Positions 19,895 to 30,203 of a DNA stretch of 64,000 nucleotides are shown in pieces. Under the pieces are notes generated by a model. The model worked only from the letters and a program-made list of their open reading frames with translations, ran no database searches and was not told the origin of the DNA. The translations under genes and the position numbers were made by a program. Where the stretch lies: the NCBI GenBank assembly GCA_963700515.1, contig CAVOXY010000001.1, positions 468,125 to 532,124 of the forward strand. Direction: 5' to 3'. The DNA comes from JAJRVM01 sp963700515 (GTDB taxonomy: Bacteria > Planctomycetota > Planctomycetia > Pirellulales > Pirellulaceae). Positions within the stretch are counted from its first letter, which is position 1, and each line of letters opens with the position of its first letter.

Positions 19895-20760
19895 ATGAAG
19901 TGGAACATTTTAGTTGGATCGTTGGTGTTGGGCTTAGGGCTCAGCACCCAGAGCTTCGGAATGGATTTGCTCGACCGAATGCTCGGCATGAACTACAACG
20001 GCGGCTGCGATAAAGCCTCCTGTTGTGAAACAAGTTGTTGTGACCCGGGTCCCAGCTGTGGCTGCGAGACGGGTTGTGATGCCTGCGCGCCTGCGCAAAG
20101 AAATGTCGCAAGACTCCCTTGCTGGACCTCTTGCGAGGATGTGGCAGCAAGAAAGCGAATTGCTGCGAGCCGGCTTGCGGTTGCGAAGCCGCCTGTGATC
20201 CCGGTTGCGGCTGCGAAGTCGCTTGTGATCCCGGTTGTGGTGTCGAACCAGCTTGTGGTTGCGAAGACCCCTGCGCCGGCAAGTGCAGCAAGGCCAAGAA
20301 GTGCCGTCGCCCGCTGCTGGATCTCCTGAGGAGCTGCAGCAAGAAGAACAGCTGCTGTGAGACGAGCTGCTGCGAGCCGGCCTGTGGCTGCGAAGCCGCT
20401 TGTGATCCCGGCTGTGGTTGCGAGCCGGCTTGTGGTTGCGAAGTGAAGGTCTGCAGCAAGAAGCGTTGCCACGTTTCCTTGCTCGACCGAATCTTCGGCA
20501 AGAAGTGCAGCAAGAAGCAGAGCTGCTGCGAGCCCGCTTGTGGTTGCGAACCGGCTTGCGGTTGCGAACCGGCTTGCGATCCCGGTTGTGGTTGCGAACC
20601 GGCTTGTGGTTGCGAGTCTGGCTGTGGCGCCACCGGCGCTCCGGCTGCCGAACCGAAAGAAGCGGTTGAGAAGGACGAAGTGGGTCCGGCTCCTGTGGTC
20701 GATCCCTCGGCGTTCCTGCCCACGAAGCGTCGTTTCATCCAAACCAACTTGGTCCGCTAG
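19895..20760 (+). CDS. Cysteine-rich repeat protein, probable cell-surface protein (frameshifted)
   Basis: About 288 residues. ATG 19895 follows AAAGGAGA and opens a signal peptide (ILVGSLVLGLGLSTQSFG). The mature part alternates two modules: a conserved leader (DLLDRMLG, PLLDLLRGC, PLLDLLRSC, SLLDRIFG) and blocks of CGCEPAC, CDPGCGCE and SCCETSCCEP, giving a Cys content far above any other gene here. The end is a Pro/Glu linker and FLPTKRRFIQ. The frame changes at ~20,100, between CAPA and AKKCRKTPLLDLL. Planctomycete walls were classically described as proteinaceous and cystine-rich, so a disulfide-linked wall protein is a fair guess. A strong terminator follows 28 bases later. A metal-binding role is the alternative. 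Confidence 0.75.
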
Positions 20761-20787
20761 GTTGGCCGGTTAGAAGGCGACGATGAC

Positions 20788-20834
20788 AAACGGTCTGCCC
20801 GAGACTTGCTCGGGCAGGCCGTTTCTGCTTTCTT
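20788..20834 (+). terminator. Rho-independent-type terminator of the Cys-rich gene
   Basis: AAACGG-T-CTGCCCGAG (20788-20803) pairs with CTCGGGCAG-G-CCGTTT (20809-20824) around a 5-base loop, a stem of about 15 pairs. It is followed by the T-rich ctgctttctt. It lies 28 bases after the stop of the Cys-rich gene. Confidence 0.85.
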
Positions 20835-21005
20835 GGGGTGCGTAGCCGACAAGATCCCGTCTGGGGGCGTTTCGGCGGCCAGCGGGAGGACCACGGGTGC
20901 GGCGGTACGCCGCCACGGCCGGCGGCGGATGTGCCGCGGTGCCGGTCAGCCGATAACCAGGCGCCCGTCTTGGTCCGCAACGGTGGTGACCCTAAGATAA
21001 CGCCT

Positions 21006-22932
21006 ATGAATGACCCTCAGCCATCCCTGACAGGGCTCCGTGTCGCCGCCTTTGAAAGTCGGCGCGCGAGCGAAATTGGACGCTTGATCGACCGCTTCGG
21101 CGGCCTTGCGCATGTGAGTCCTTCGCTGCGGGAAGTGCCGGTCCCGAAAGACGCCGCGGCCGCGGATTTTGCCCATCGACTGATTACGGGCGAGGTCGGC
21201 GTGGTGATCTTCCTGACCGGTGTCGGATTTGAACACCTGCTGGCCATGGCCCAACGGCACGTGCCTCGGCAGCGGTATCTGGACGCGCTGGCGGATATTG
21301 TCACCATCGCCCGGGGGCCAAAGCCGGCGTTTGCCATGCGTGATGCGGGGGTCTCGCCCACGTACGTCGTCGACAAACCCAATACGTGGCGGGAAATCCT
21401 CACCACGATCGACCAGCACGTGCCGGTCGACAATCAGATGGTGGCGGTGCAGGAGTATGGCGAAGCGAATACCAGCCTGATCGCCGGCCTCGAGGCACGG
21501 GGCGCGCGTCGTCTCGGTCCCCGTGTATCGCTGGGAACTGCCCGATGACATCGGGCCGCTGGAGGAAAACGTGCGGCGGCTCGCGCGCGGTGAATCTGGA
21601 TGTGGTTGCTCTTCACGTCGGCGATCCAAGTGACCCATCTGCTCAAAGTGGCTCGCCAGCTGGATCTGGAGCAGCCACTGCGTCGGGCATTGGCCGGGAC
21701 GGTGGTAGCATCGATTGGGCCGACCACCAGCGAGATGTTGCGGAGCCAGGCCATGCCGGTGGATCTGGAGCCGACGCTGTCGAGGATGGGACACTTCGTG
21801 CGCCAAGTGGCCCTGCACGCTCACGCTCTGTTGGCGCGCAAACAGCAATTGGCGACGCGACTCTCGGCGGTCGCCGCCGATCCCACGGATGAGCAGGCCC
21901 CCTGGTACGACAGTCTCTTCCTGCGAGCCTGCCGTCGCGAGCCGACTGCGGTCACCCCGGTCTGGCTGATGCGGCAAGCAGGACGGTACATGGCCGAGTA
22001 CCGGGAGGTGCGGGCGAAGGTCTCGTTCCTGGAACTCTGCAAGGATCCGGCGCTCTGCAGCGAGGTCATGTGCACGGCGGTCCAACGACTCGGTGTCGAT
22101 GCCGCCATCATCTTCTCGGACCTGCTGCCGATTCTCGAACCGATGGGCCTGGACCTGGAATTCGCCGCCGGCGGTGGCCCGGTGATCCACAACCCGGTGC
22201 GTGAACCGCTGGATGTGGATCGCGTGCTGGAACTGGAGAGTGTCGATGCGCTGCACTTCGTGATGGAGACCGTGCGGCAGACTCGTCGCGATCTTCCCTC
22301 CCATCTGCCCGTGATCGGTTTTGCGGGAGCACCGTTCACGCTGGCCAGCTACACGATCGAAGGGGGCGCCAGTCGCAATTACTTGCACACCAAGACCCTG
22401 ATGTACCGCGATGCCGCTGCCTGGCAAGCGCTGATGCAGCGGTTTGCTCGTGCCGTCACGCGGTACTTGAACGCACAGATTGCCGCCGGGGCTCAAGCCG
22501 TCCAGTTGTTCGATTCCTGGGTCGGATGCTTGAGCGTCGACGACTATCGCCGATACGTCTTGCCGTACGTCCAGCAGATTATCGCCGGCATCGTCGCCGG
22601 GTGTGCCGGTCATCAATTTCGCCACCGGTAATCCCATGCTCAATGCGCTCTTGGCGGAGGGTGGCAGCGGAGTGGTGGGGGTCGATTGGCGGATGCGACT
22701 CGATGACGCCTGGCAGGTGATTGGCACCGATCGTGCCATTCAAGGGAATCTCGACCCCTGCGTCCTGCTGGCGGACCGTCAGTTGATGCGGCAACGCGTG
22801 CAGGATACGCTCGATATGGCAGGCGGGCGGCCCGGCCACATTTTCAATCTGGGGCATGGTGTGCTGCAGCAGACGCCTGTCGACAACGCGATCGCGCTGG
22901 TCGACGCCGTGCACGAACTTAGTCAGCGCTGA
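21006..22932 (+). CDS. hemD-hemE: Uroporphyrinogen-III synthase / decarboxylase fusion (frameshifted)
   Basis: Two consecutive enzymes of tetrapyrrole synthesis appear to be one polypeptide of ~640 residues. HemD (~1-275) closes hydroxymethylbilane to uroporphyrinogen III: LRVAAFESRRASEI, ITGEVGVVIFLTGVGF, VASIGPTTSEMLR. HemE (~295-640) decarboxylates it to coproporphyrinogen III: TPVWLMRQAGRYMAEYRE with the substrate-binding Arg, IIFSDLLPILEPMG, GFAGAPFTLASY, and GHIFNLGHGVLQQTP. From ~21,608 to ~22,600 the end of HemD and most of HemE share one open frame with no stop and no ATG or GTG before WLMRQAG, so a fusion is the direct reading. Four single-base insertions are inferred (~21,510, ~21,593, ~21,608, 22,599-22,601), matching a total length one over a multiple of three. 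Confidence 0.87.
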
Positions 22933-22978
22933 CCTTCAGCTGCCGCGGCCGTTGCCACGCTTGCTCCCGCCGTGCCGT

Positions 22979-24032
22979 TCAGGCCTGCCGATTGATGAAA
23001 TCAATCAGTTGGCGGAGCCGCCCCAGACTGCGGCGGTTGAACGCGAACACGAGTCGTGGCATGCCCTTCAGCTCTGGTTCATCACGTTCCTCGGGAAGTG
23101 CCGTTGTTTGCACGAAGTGACCGTCCACCAGCACGTCTGCGAACTGTTGGTCGATCGCTGCCAAGAGTGACGGGGACAGTTCCTGCTGGAGACGCAGCAC
23201 GAGCTGGTCCTTCACGTATCGCATGCTGTGGTAAACGCGGTAGAACTGCATGATCTCGTCCACGGCAAGCTGATCGTTGTCGGTGATTCGATAGAGGCTC
23301 AGATCCTCCTCGGCGATCATGCCCTCCGGCGAGCAATTGCTTCTTGACGAAATGCTGCAGATCGTCCCAATAGCTGCCACCTGGAGCGTCGAGCAACACG
23401 ACCGGGACCATGTCCCGTTTGCCGGTCTGAAGGAGTGTCAGCACTTCCAGTGCTTCGTCGAGTGTGCCAAACCCTCCCGGCAGACAGACCAAGGCATGGC
23501 ACTCTTTCACGAACATCAGCTTGCGCGTGAAAAAGTACTTCATGTACACCAGTTTATGGTCACCGGCGATGACCGGATTCGCTTCCTGTTCAAAGGGGAG
23601 CAAGATGTTGAGCCCCATCGAGTGCGTGCGGCCCGCTCCCAAATGCCCCGCTTCCATGATGCCACTGGCGGCACCCGTCACCACGAACCAGTTCTGGTCC
23701 GCCATGGCTTTGCCGAGCTTCACCGCCTGCTGGTAGGCCGGTTCGTCCGGGCGCGTGCGGGCCGACCCGAAGATCGTGACTTTGCGATGACGTCGGTACG
23801 GGGAAAAGACCTTGAAGGCGTGACGCAGTTCACGCAGTGCCCGGCTCAGAATCTTCAGATCACCACGTGCCGGCCCGTCGCTGGCTAATTGATCCGCCGA
23901 CTGCTTGATCCGCTGAATCAGGTCATCGATCTGACGACGATGGCGTCGCTGCGGCCCCGGCTCGGACGCGTCCTGGCTGGCTGGCAACTCGGTCGACTCG
24001 GATGGCAGAACAGGCTTGTCTTGGTGAGTCAC
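22979..24032 (-). CDS. LOG-family (TIGR00730-like) Rossmann protein (frameshifted)
   Basis: About 350 residues. The core is the LOG fold of nucleoside 5'-monophosphate phosphoribohydrolases, often annotated as lysine decarboxylase: TIFGSARTRPDEPAY, VVTGAASGIMEAGHLGAG and the catalytic PGGFGTLDEALEV, where the Glu and Arg-containing loop act on nucleotides. There are long N- and C-terminal extensions around it. One extra base at ~23,322 splits LLAGG from MIAEEDLSLYRITDN. The GTG start at 24,030-24,032 overlaps the TGA of the gene upstream (GTGA), a sign of translational coupling. Probable cytoplasmic nucleotide hydrolase; substrate not known. Confidence 0.82.
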
Positions 24033-24483
24033 GCAGTATCTCTCCCTTGCCGGTCCACAGCGCGCAAAAACGCTACTTGATCTGAGATGCCTGGCTGCCC
24101 ATCACAGCGTCGGGAAAGGGCTGAGGCGATGCCAAGCTCTTGCCAGCCAGAGGGAATGACCGGCCACCGAACGTGCTGCGGGGGCCCGCCCGGATGGGTC
24201 TCAGCTAGACGTTGCCCGCACTCGAGCCGAACCCCACAACGCGGCTGCACCAAGTCACGCCGAGGGAATGCCGCCACGTATCGGCGACGAAGAAAGTATA
24301 GCTCGACGCGACCCACCCCGTCAGGGCACCCAAAACGCCGAACTGCGTCAGCAGTAGCCCTGACGCCCACCAGCAGAAGAACTCCGCTTTTTCCGAGTTG
24401 TGACACTCGGGCGGCCAGTGCCCATTGGAGTGGTTTTGCGGTTCGCGTCGATCAGGCCACCAGCGTAGCGCAGCCCCTGGCAC
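24029..24483 (-). CDS. Unknown gene coupled to the LOG gene (frameshifted)
   Basis: A candidate protein of ~150 residues. The upstream part has one clear membrane helix (FFCWWASGLLLTQFGVLGALTGW) and the downstream part reads CGQRLAETHPGGPPQHVRWPVIP to a TGA at 24,029-24,031. Joining them needs a frame change near 24,240. The strongest support is that its stop overlaps the GTG start of the LOG gene by two bases. The start is uncertain and may be further upstream. I do not recognise a family. Confidence 0.4.
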
Positions 24484-24577
24484 CTCACGCTCGCACGCGT
24501 GGTCCGTTCGTGGTCCGTTGGCTGTCTCGATGGGACAGCACCTGTTGCTCCGCGATCCCTACCTATGCCACCACTTT

Positions 24578-24823
24578 CTACGCTGACGGACGGTGATAGT
24601 GCTGGTACGCGAGAATGACCTCATACAGGTCGGATGAGATCGTGACTTCGTCATCTTCGAAATCCCGCAGCCACGTTTTGCCGCTGTGAACCGCGTCCAA
24701 GAGCCAGCTGAAGACTTCCCCTAGCGGGACCGTCACGGTTTCCGGCGCAGACGTATGAGAAATGACCGAATCGCACGATTGCTCGTCCGGCCCGTAGTAG
24801 ATGCGAAGCTGGGGGTGTGCCAT
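24578..24823 (-). CDS. Small hypothetical protein
   Basis: 81 residues from ATG 24823, which follows AAAGGAA at a good distance; a TTG nine codons upstream (24850) is a weaker alternative. The protein is acidic in its second half (LRDFEDDEVTISSDLYEVILAYQHYH) and has no membrane helix or known motif. It is probably cytoplasmic. Function unknown. Confidence 0.6.
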   Translation of the reverse strand: MAHPQLRIYYGPDEQSCDSVISHTSAPETVTVPLGEVFSWLLDAVHSGKTWLRDFEDDEVTISSDLYEVILAYQHYHRPSA

Positions 24824-25259
24824 GAAGTATTCCTTTACTTGTGCTGACAACGCGCATGACCGTGCGTCCCTATTATCGGCAAAATGGATTGTGCAGGTTC
24901 GTCGTTTTTCTTAAAAAGGGCCGATTCTTCGCCGTACGACATCCGGTGTGGATCCGTCGGTTGAAACGGTCAGCAACGAGTGGCCGGACTGTGACGCCCC
25001 TTCCTGACGCAGGATCGCAACAAAGGTTGGTCCGGGCCCCATTCGTCCTAGACTCCGTTGTCAACGATCCCGATTGTCCGAGGTCCCCGGCGGATACCTC
25101 GCACACGCCGCTCCGCTCGCCATCGGGTGCGATTGCGGCAGTGATCTGCCGCGTGCGATCCTTGACAATGCGCATACCAAGCGCTAGATTGCGAGCCAGG
25201 TAACTGTAAGACAGTTGCGTCTTTGCGTCTTTCTCTTCGTAGCCCGTAATGGGTCCACT
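24824..25259. other. Divergent intergenic region upstream of tex
   Basis: About 436 bases between the small hypothetical gene and tex. It holds the 11-base motif CATCCGGTGTG (24940-24950), which is also the centre of both R1 repeats. An antisense open frame over this region continues into tex and is not credible. No clear promoter was picked. Confidence 0.4.
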
Positions 25260-28200
25260 ATGGACATCACGATTGAAATCGATCTGGGCCAGGCCGCTCG
25301 TGAGCTGAACCTTCCTTTGGAAAGCGTACAGAGGACGGTTGCTTTGCTCGACGAGGGAAACACGGTTCCTTTCATTACCCGCTATCGAAAGGACCAGACC
25401 GGTGCCCTGGATGAAGAGCAGATAAGACGTATTCAGGAGAAAGTGGGTAAATTGCGAGGTCTTGCCGATCGCAAGCAGACAATTCTCAGGTCGATCCACT
25501 CGCAAGGCGTGCTGAATCCGGAACTGGTCGATCAGATTCGCAATGCCACCTCTCTCAAGCGGCTAGAAGACCTCTACCTGCCCTATAAGCCCAAGAAGCA
25601 GACTCTGGCCACTACGGCCCGGCAGCGGGGTCTGGAGCCGTTGGCCCGGGAAGTTCTCGACGCCGATCCGGCCGCGGCAGACCTGCAGCAGCGGGGGGCC
25701 AGCGCGATGTCTCCCGAGCAAGACTTGCACTCGGTCGAGGAAGTGCTCGTCGGCGTGCGTCACATCATTGCCGAATGGTTCAGCGAGCGGGCTGATGTTC
25801 GCGGCCGACTCCGCAAAATCCTGCAGCACTCAGGCAAATTGATCTGCAGCCGAGTCGAACCAGCGAAGCCGGGAGAGGCCGTGGCGACGGAGCTCAGCAC
25901 TGAGGCTTCGTCTCCGGTTGCCGAGGCCGCGGCGCCCGACCAGACAACACCGCCCGCGGTGCAGCACCGCCCGTGGACTCCACACCGCCCGCGGACTCCA
26001 CACCGCCCGCGGACTCCACACCGCCCGCGGACTCGCACACCGGCCTCGCGGTACTCCAGTCGACCAGCGGTGGCCGTGACTGGACCCCAGGAAGTCACGC
26101 TCCAGCCGATCCCCGACACGGCGACCCAAAGTCCTGCCATCGCGGAATCTGTCACGGCGGAATCTGTCACAGCGGAATCTGTGCACGGCGGAACCTGTCA
26201 CAGCGGAACCTGTCACGTCAGGCGAAACGCCGGTGCCAGCCGATCAGGAACCGATGCGTGGCGACAGGGCTGGGGAGCCGGCGACGAGCGAAAGCTCGCA
26301 TCTGCCGCCCGTCGAGGCAGCGGATTCGAGTGCCGCGGCCCAGCCGCCTTCGGCGGCGGAGGCTACGGCAGACAGCCCGCCAGACGTGTCGTCGCCTGAG
26401 GCTGTTGCCGCGTCGGCGAAGAAGGCCTCGCCATCGCCGATGCCGGCTCGTCAAAGGACGAAAGCCAAACGTGGTCCACTCAGCGCGGCGGTGTCGAAGA
26501 AGGAGAAGAAGCGTCAGCGGCTGGAAGCGGCATTCAAAGACTACTACGACTTCCAGGAGCTCGGTGGCACGAATTCCACCTCATCGGGTGCTGGCCATCA
26601 ATCGTGGCGAGCGAGCTCGGATCTTGCGAGTCAAGATCGATGCGGACGCGGAGGCGATGGCGACGGAGGCCGAGACGCTGTTGATCGCGTCGGACCATCC
26701 GCACCGAGAGTTCCTCAAAGGATGTGTCCGTGACGCGTTGTGTCGGCTGCTGGTCCCCAGTCTCGAGCGCGAGCTGCGTCGTGAAATGACGGAGAAGGCC
26801 GAGGAGCATGCGGTCGAGGTATTTGCCCGCAACCTGCGCAAGCTCCTGCTGCAGCCGCCGGTCCACAATCACCGAGTTCTGGCCATCGATCCCGGTTTTC
26901 GCAGTGGCTGCAAGCTCATCGCACTGGATGAATTTGGCAACGTATTGGCGCATGAGATTATTCACGTGATCGGCAAGGAGGAGTGGATACGCAGTGGTCG
27001 CAACAAGCTCATTGAGCTGGTTCGACGGCATCGTCTGTCGGTGGTGGCGATCGGCAATGGTGCGGGCTGCCGAGAGACGGAGCAGTTGGTTGTCGGCGTC
27101 ATGGAGAAGGAACTCAAGGATGACGATGTGGCGTTTGTGATCGTCAACGAGGCTGGCGCCAGCGTCTACTCCACCAGTCCGCTGGGGCGGGAGGAGCTGC
27201 CGAGCTATGACGCCGTACTGCGAAGTGCCATTTCCATCGGGCGGCGACTGCTCGATCCGTTGTCTGAATTGGTGAAAATCAATCCGGCCAACATTGGCGT
27301 CGGAATGTACCAGCACGACGTGAAGGCCAAGCACTTGCGAAATTCGCTCGACGCCGTGGTGGAATCGTGCGTGAACTATGTTGGCGTGGATGTGAACACG
27401 GCCAGCCCGGCCCTGTTGCGTTATGTCTCCGGGATGAATCAGCTCACAGCTCGTCGCCTTTGTGAATACCGTGCCAAGCATGGCCCGTTCCGCGACCGTG
27501 AGCAACTCCAGCAGGTTGCTGGTCTGGGAGAAGCCACTTTCGTCCAGGCGGCGGGGTTCTTGAAGGTGACCAATGGCGACAACCCGCTGGACGCTACTTG
27601 GATCCATCCTGAAAGCTATGAGCTGGCCCAACGCGTCCTGGAGAGATCTGGCTGCAGTGTGGAGGATCTGCGCAGCGGGGTAACTGCGGCTGGGACGGGT
27701 GTGAGCAGGTCACGCGAGTTCGGACAGCTCGACGCACCCTCTTCACCGCTTCCTTCGGAAGCGACCCTCTCGGGCGTGACACAGAGCAGCGAGCCGGTCG
27801 ATGGCGGCCCTGTGGCGACGACCGCCGAAGCAGACGTACCGCCGCCAGCCCCCGAGGAGAACGCCGAGGAGAACGCCGGAGGCAGGTGAGCCAGCGGTGG
27901 CGGAGTCCGGTTCACACGAGACGCCCGTGGCAGTGGCGGATGACGTGGCGGCGGATGACGTCACGGCGGACGACCAGGCGACGCTGCCCACGGCGATGAT
28001 CGTGGCGTCAGAAACAGACTTGTCCGCCGGTGAGGAGCAGGCCACGTTACCGGTGCCGCCTCCCGTGGAAGCGGAGGTCGCCGGCGCCCTCTCCCCTCGC
28101 CCCCGATGAAGTGACCGAGGCGAGTGCGCCGGCGGAGGAGAGTGCGCCGGCGGAGGAGAGTGCTGCCCAACGGTCACGCGTTCTCTATGAAAAATTGCAC

Positions 28201-28857
28201 CAGCTGGATGTGGATGCTTTGGCCACAGAGTGGGGTGCAAGCGAGATCCTGCTGCAGGACATGCTGAATTCTCTGGCACGCCCTGGTCGGGATCCGCGTG
28301 AAGACCTGCCACCGCCCGTGTTTCGCCACGGCATTGTCAAGCTGGAAGACCTGGAGCCGGGGATGCGGTTGTCGGGCACGGTGCTGAATGTGGTCGATTT
28401 TGGAGCGTTTGTCGACATCGGACTTTCCGACAGCGGTTTGGTCCATATCAGTCGTTTGGCTGATCGCTTTGTCCGCGATCCGCACGAAGTGGTCGGGGTC
28501 GGGGATGTCTTGACGGTGTGGGTGGTGGACATCGACAAGCAGCGTCGGCGCGTCTCGCTGACCGCCATTGAGCCGGGCACCGAGAAACCGACGGAAGCTC
28601 GGCGAAAACCCGACCAGCCGCGCCCGCGCAGGCCGGTCGCGAAACGCCCGCCTCGCCCGGCACAGGGAGAACGCCAGGCGGGACCGAGAGCCACGGGACG
28701 CCCGCCGCGCGATCGATCGCGCGAACGTGCGCGACCGCCGCGCAAGCCCAAGGTGGTCACTCCGATCACCAAGGAAATGGAAGAAGGGAAGGTGCCACTC
28801 CGATCGTTTTCCGATTTGATGCAGTTCTACCAGAAGAAACAAACTGACGGAAATTAG
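25260..28857 (+). CDS. tex: Tex-family S1 RNA-binding protein with two low-complexity insertions (frameshifted)
   Basis: Tex is a nucleic-acid-binding transcription accessory protein. Domains in order: Tex N-terminal helical part (FITRYRKDQTGALDEEQI, LYLPYKPKKQT), an insertion of ~210 residues rich in A, P, T, E and S (25,850-26,510), then FKDYYDFQE and IPPHRVLAINRGERA, the YqgF-like RNase H fold (VLAIDPGFRSGCKLI), the HhH segment (GVGMYQHDVKAKHLRNSLD, NTASPALLRYVSGMN), a second insertion of ~150 acidic residues (27,650-28,170), the S1 domain (GTVLNVVDFGAFVDIGL), and a basic Arg/Pro tail. Usual Tex is ~770 residues; here the frame spans ~1,198. At least four indels are needed, one directly visible at 26,183. 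ATG 25260 matches the family start. Confidence 0.88.
25975..26037 (+). repeat. 18-bp tandem repeat inside tex insertion 1
   Basis: The unit ggactccacaccgcccgc begins at 25975, 25993, 26011 and (partial) 26029. In one frame it encodes DSTPPA repeats. It is part of the first low-complexity insertion of the Tex protein. Confidence 0.9.
26143..26216 (+). repeat. 15-bp tandem repeat inside tex insertion 1, with one slipped base
   Basis: Five near-identical units of gcggaatctgtcacg begin at 26143, 26158, 26173, 26189 and 26204, encoding AESVT / AEPVT repeats. The third-to-fourth spacing is 16 instead of 15 because of an extra g at about 26,183 (gtgcac against gtcac). That base alone explains the frame change seen in tex at this point. 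Confidence 0.9.
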
Positions 28858-28865
28858 CACGAGTC

Positions 28866-29351
28866 ATGAGTTTTGAAGACCGTTTGCACAAGGCGATTGA
28901 GCGAGGAAAGCGCAGAAGCGAGGCACAGAGAAGCGAAGCCGAGGCGAAAGCGTTGACGGAGGAAGAGCTCAAGCGCCTGCATTCAACTTATCGGCTTCAG
29001 CTGTCCGAACATATCGAACAGTGCATCCGACAACTCCCCAACTTCTTCCCCGGCTTTCGCCCGGAAACGCTCTTTGGCGAACGTGGCTGGGGAGCCGCCT
29101 GCAGTCGCGATGATTTGCGAGTGGTGGATGGAAGGCGGCGGGAGAACGACTTCAGTCGCTTGGAGATGACGGTGCGGCCTCACTCTTCCATGCCGGTGCT
29201 CGATCTGGCAGCCAAAGGGACGATCCGCAACAAAGAGGTCTTCAATCGCAATTACTTCGAGAAACTAGAGGAAGTGGACCTGGACAAGTTCATTGAGCTG
29301 ATCAACGTCTGGGTCTTGGAATACGCCGAGCTTTACGCCGCCAAGGGTTGA
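28866..29351 (+). CDS. Conserved-type hypothetical protein downstream of tex
   Basis: 161 residues, intact, starting 8 bases after the tex stop and so probably in the same transcript. The N-terminal third is a charged helix rich in Arg, Glu and Ala (RGKRRSEAQRSEAEAKALTEEELKRLH), likely a coiled coil. The C-terminal part is mixed (LEMTVRPHSSMPVLDLAAKGTIRNKEVFNRNYFEKL). No catalytic motif is seen. Its position suggests a link to Tex, which is an inference from spacing only. Confidence 0.75.
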   Translation: MSFEDRLHKAIERGKRRSEAQRSEAEAKALTEEELKRLHSTYRLQLSEHIEQCIRQLPNFFPGFRPETLFGERGWGAACSRDDLRVVDGRRRENDFSRLEMTVRPHSSMPVLDLAAKGTIRNKEVFNRNYFEKLEEVDLDKFIELINVWVLEYAELYAAKG

Positions 29352-29462
29352 AGAGGGGGCTTCAGGAGCTGACGTCGCCAGCTGTGCGGTGGGCGGGTGC
29401 GGCAGCCAGCCCGGCGAAACCGGCCAGCCAGCAACGCGCAGCGAGGCGGCAACTGGCCTCGC

Positions 29463-30027
29463 TCAGACGATGACTCCCACCAACGACTGGAAGTCGGGCA
29501 GTTCGCGGATCGGATCAAAGTCGACTTCGTCCGCCACCAGATCGCGGAAATTGGGATCAATGTCAAACGACTGGGCCAGATACTGCAGAGCGATTGTCGG
29601 GTTTCCCGCCAGGCTCCAGTAACACGCCAGGTTGTAGTGGAGGATGGCCTCCCGCTCGTCAGCCGCCAGAGCGCTTTCCAACGCTTCAATGGCCAAATCC
29701 AGGCGGCTGATTCGCTTGTAGCACCAGGCGAGTGCCAGCCAGATGAAGATGTTCTCCGGGTCGAGTTCCGCTGCCGCTGTCAGGGGAGGTACCGCTTCGT
29801 GATAGCGATTCATGACGCGGTAGGCTTGACCGGTAAGATACAGGACATGCGCCCGCTGGATCGACCCGCCACGCACCCGCTCCAGACGCCGCCAGGGCAC
29901 GTTGGGCCAGCGGTATCCGCTGTTGCGGAGCCAATGGCCACTGTTCGGCGAACCCCATCGCCAGATCCAGGTAGCCCTCGGCTTCGCGAATAGCTTGCTG
30001 TCGGATAATACGCTGATAGTCGGCCAC
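29463..30027 (-). CDS. TPR-repeat protein (frameshifted)
   Basis: About 187 residues. The N-terminus is helical (QRIIRQQAIREAEGYLDLAMGFAEQW) and is followed by three to four tetratricopeptide repeats, for example AYRVMNRYHEAVPPLTAAAELDPENI and HYNLACYWSLAGNPTIALQYLAQSFDIDPNF. The start is a GTG at 30,025-30,027. One extra base near 29,890 moves the frame between LAQRAL and LERVRGGSIQRAHVL. The protein is probably cytoplasmic and serves in protein-protein contacts. Partners are unknown. Confidence 0.75.
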
Positions 30028-30203
30028 AACCGGGAATCCTATCGGGAAGAGGACTCGCTGAACCCTTTACATCTGCTTCTATTCTAACCGCTCGGGGGCG
30101 CGATCCCAAATGGGATTCCCGATGTGCGTCCCTAAGTCGTTCACTGGTAGATAGTAAGAGGTCGATCATGCGGTAGCATTGGGGGACGTGCCGCATGTCG
30201 GCG

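Noticed and set aside
21500..21610. Programmed ribosomal frameshifting in hemD
   Set aside because: Three separate one-base shifts occur within ~100 bases without slippery sequences, and similar breaks occur in many unrelated genes. Sequencing error explains all of them.
20946..22739. Long minus-strand open frame of 597 codons
   Set aside because: It lies entirely opposite the HemD-HemE fusion, whose motifs are clear. Long antisense frames are common in GC-rich genes, and this one shows no domain.
24873..25505. Minus-strand open frame of 210 codons upstream of and across the tex start
   Set aside because: Half of it is antisense to the conserved Tex N-terminus and the rest has no protein features.
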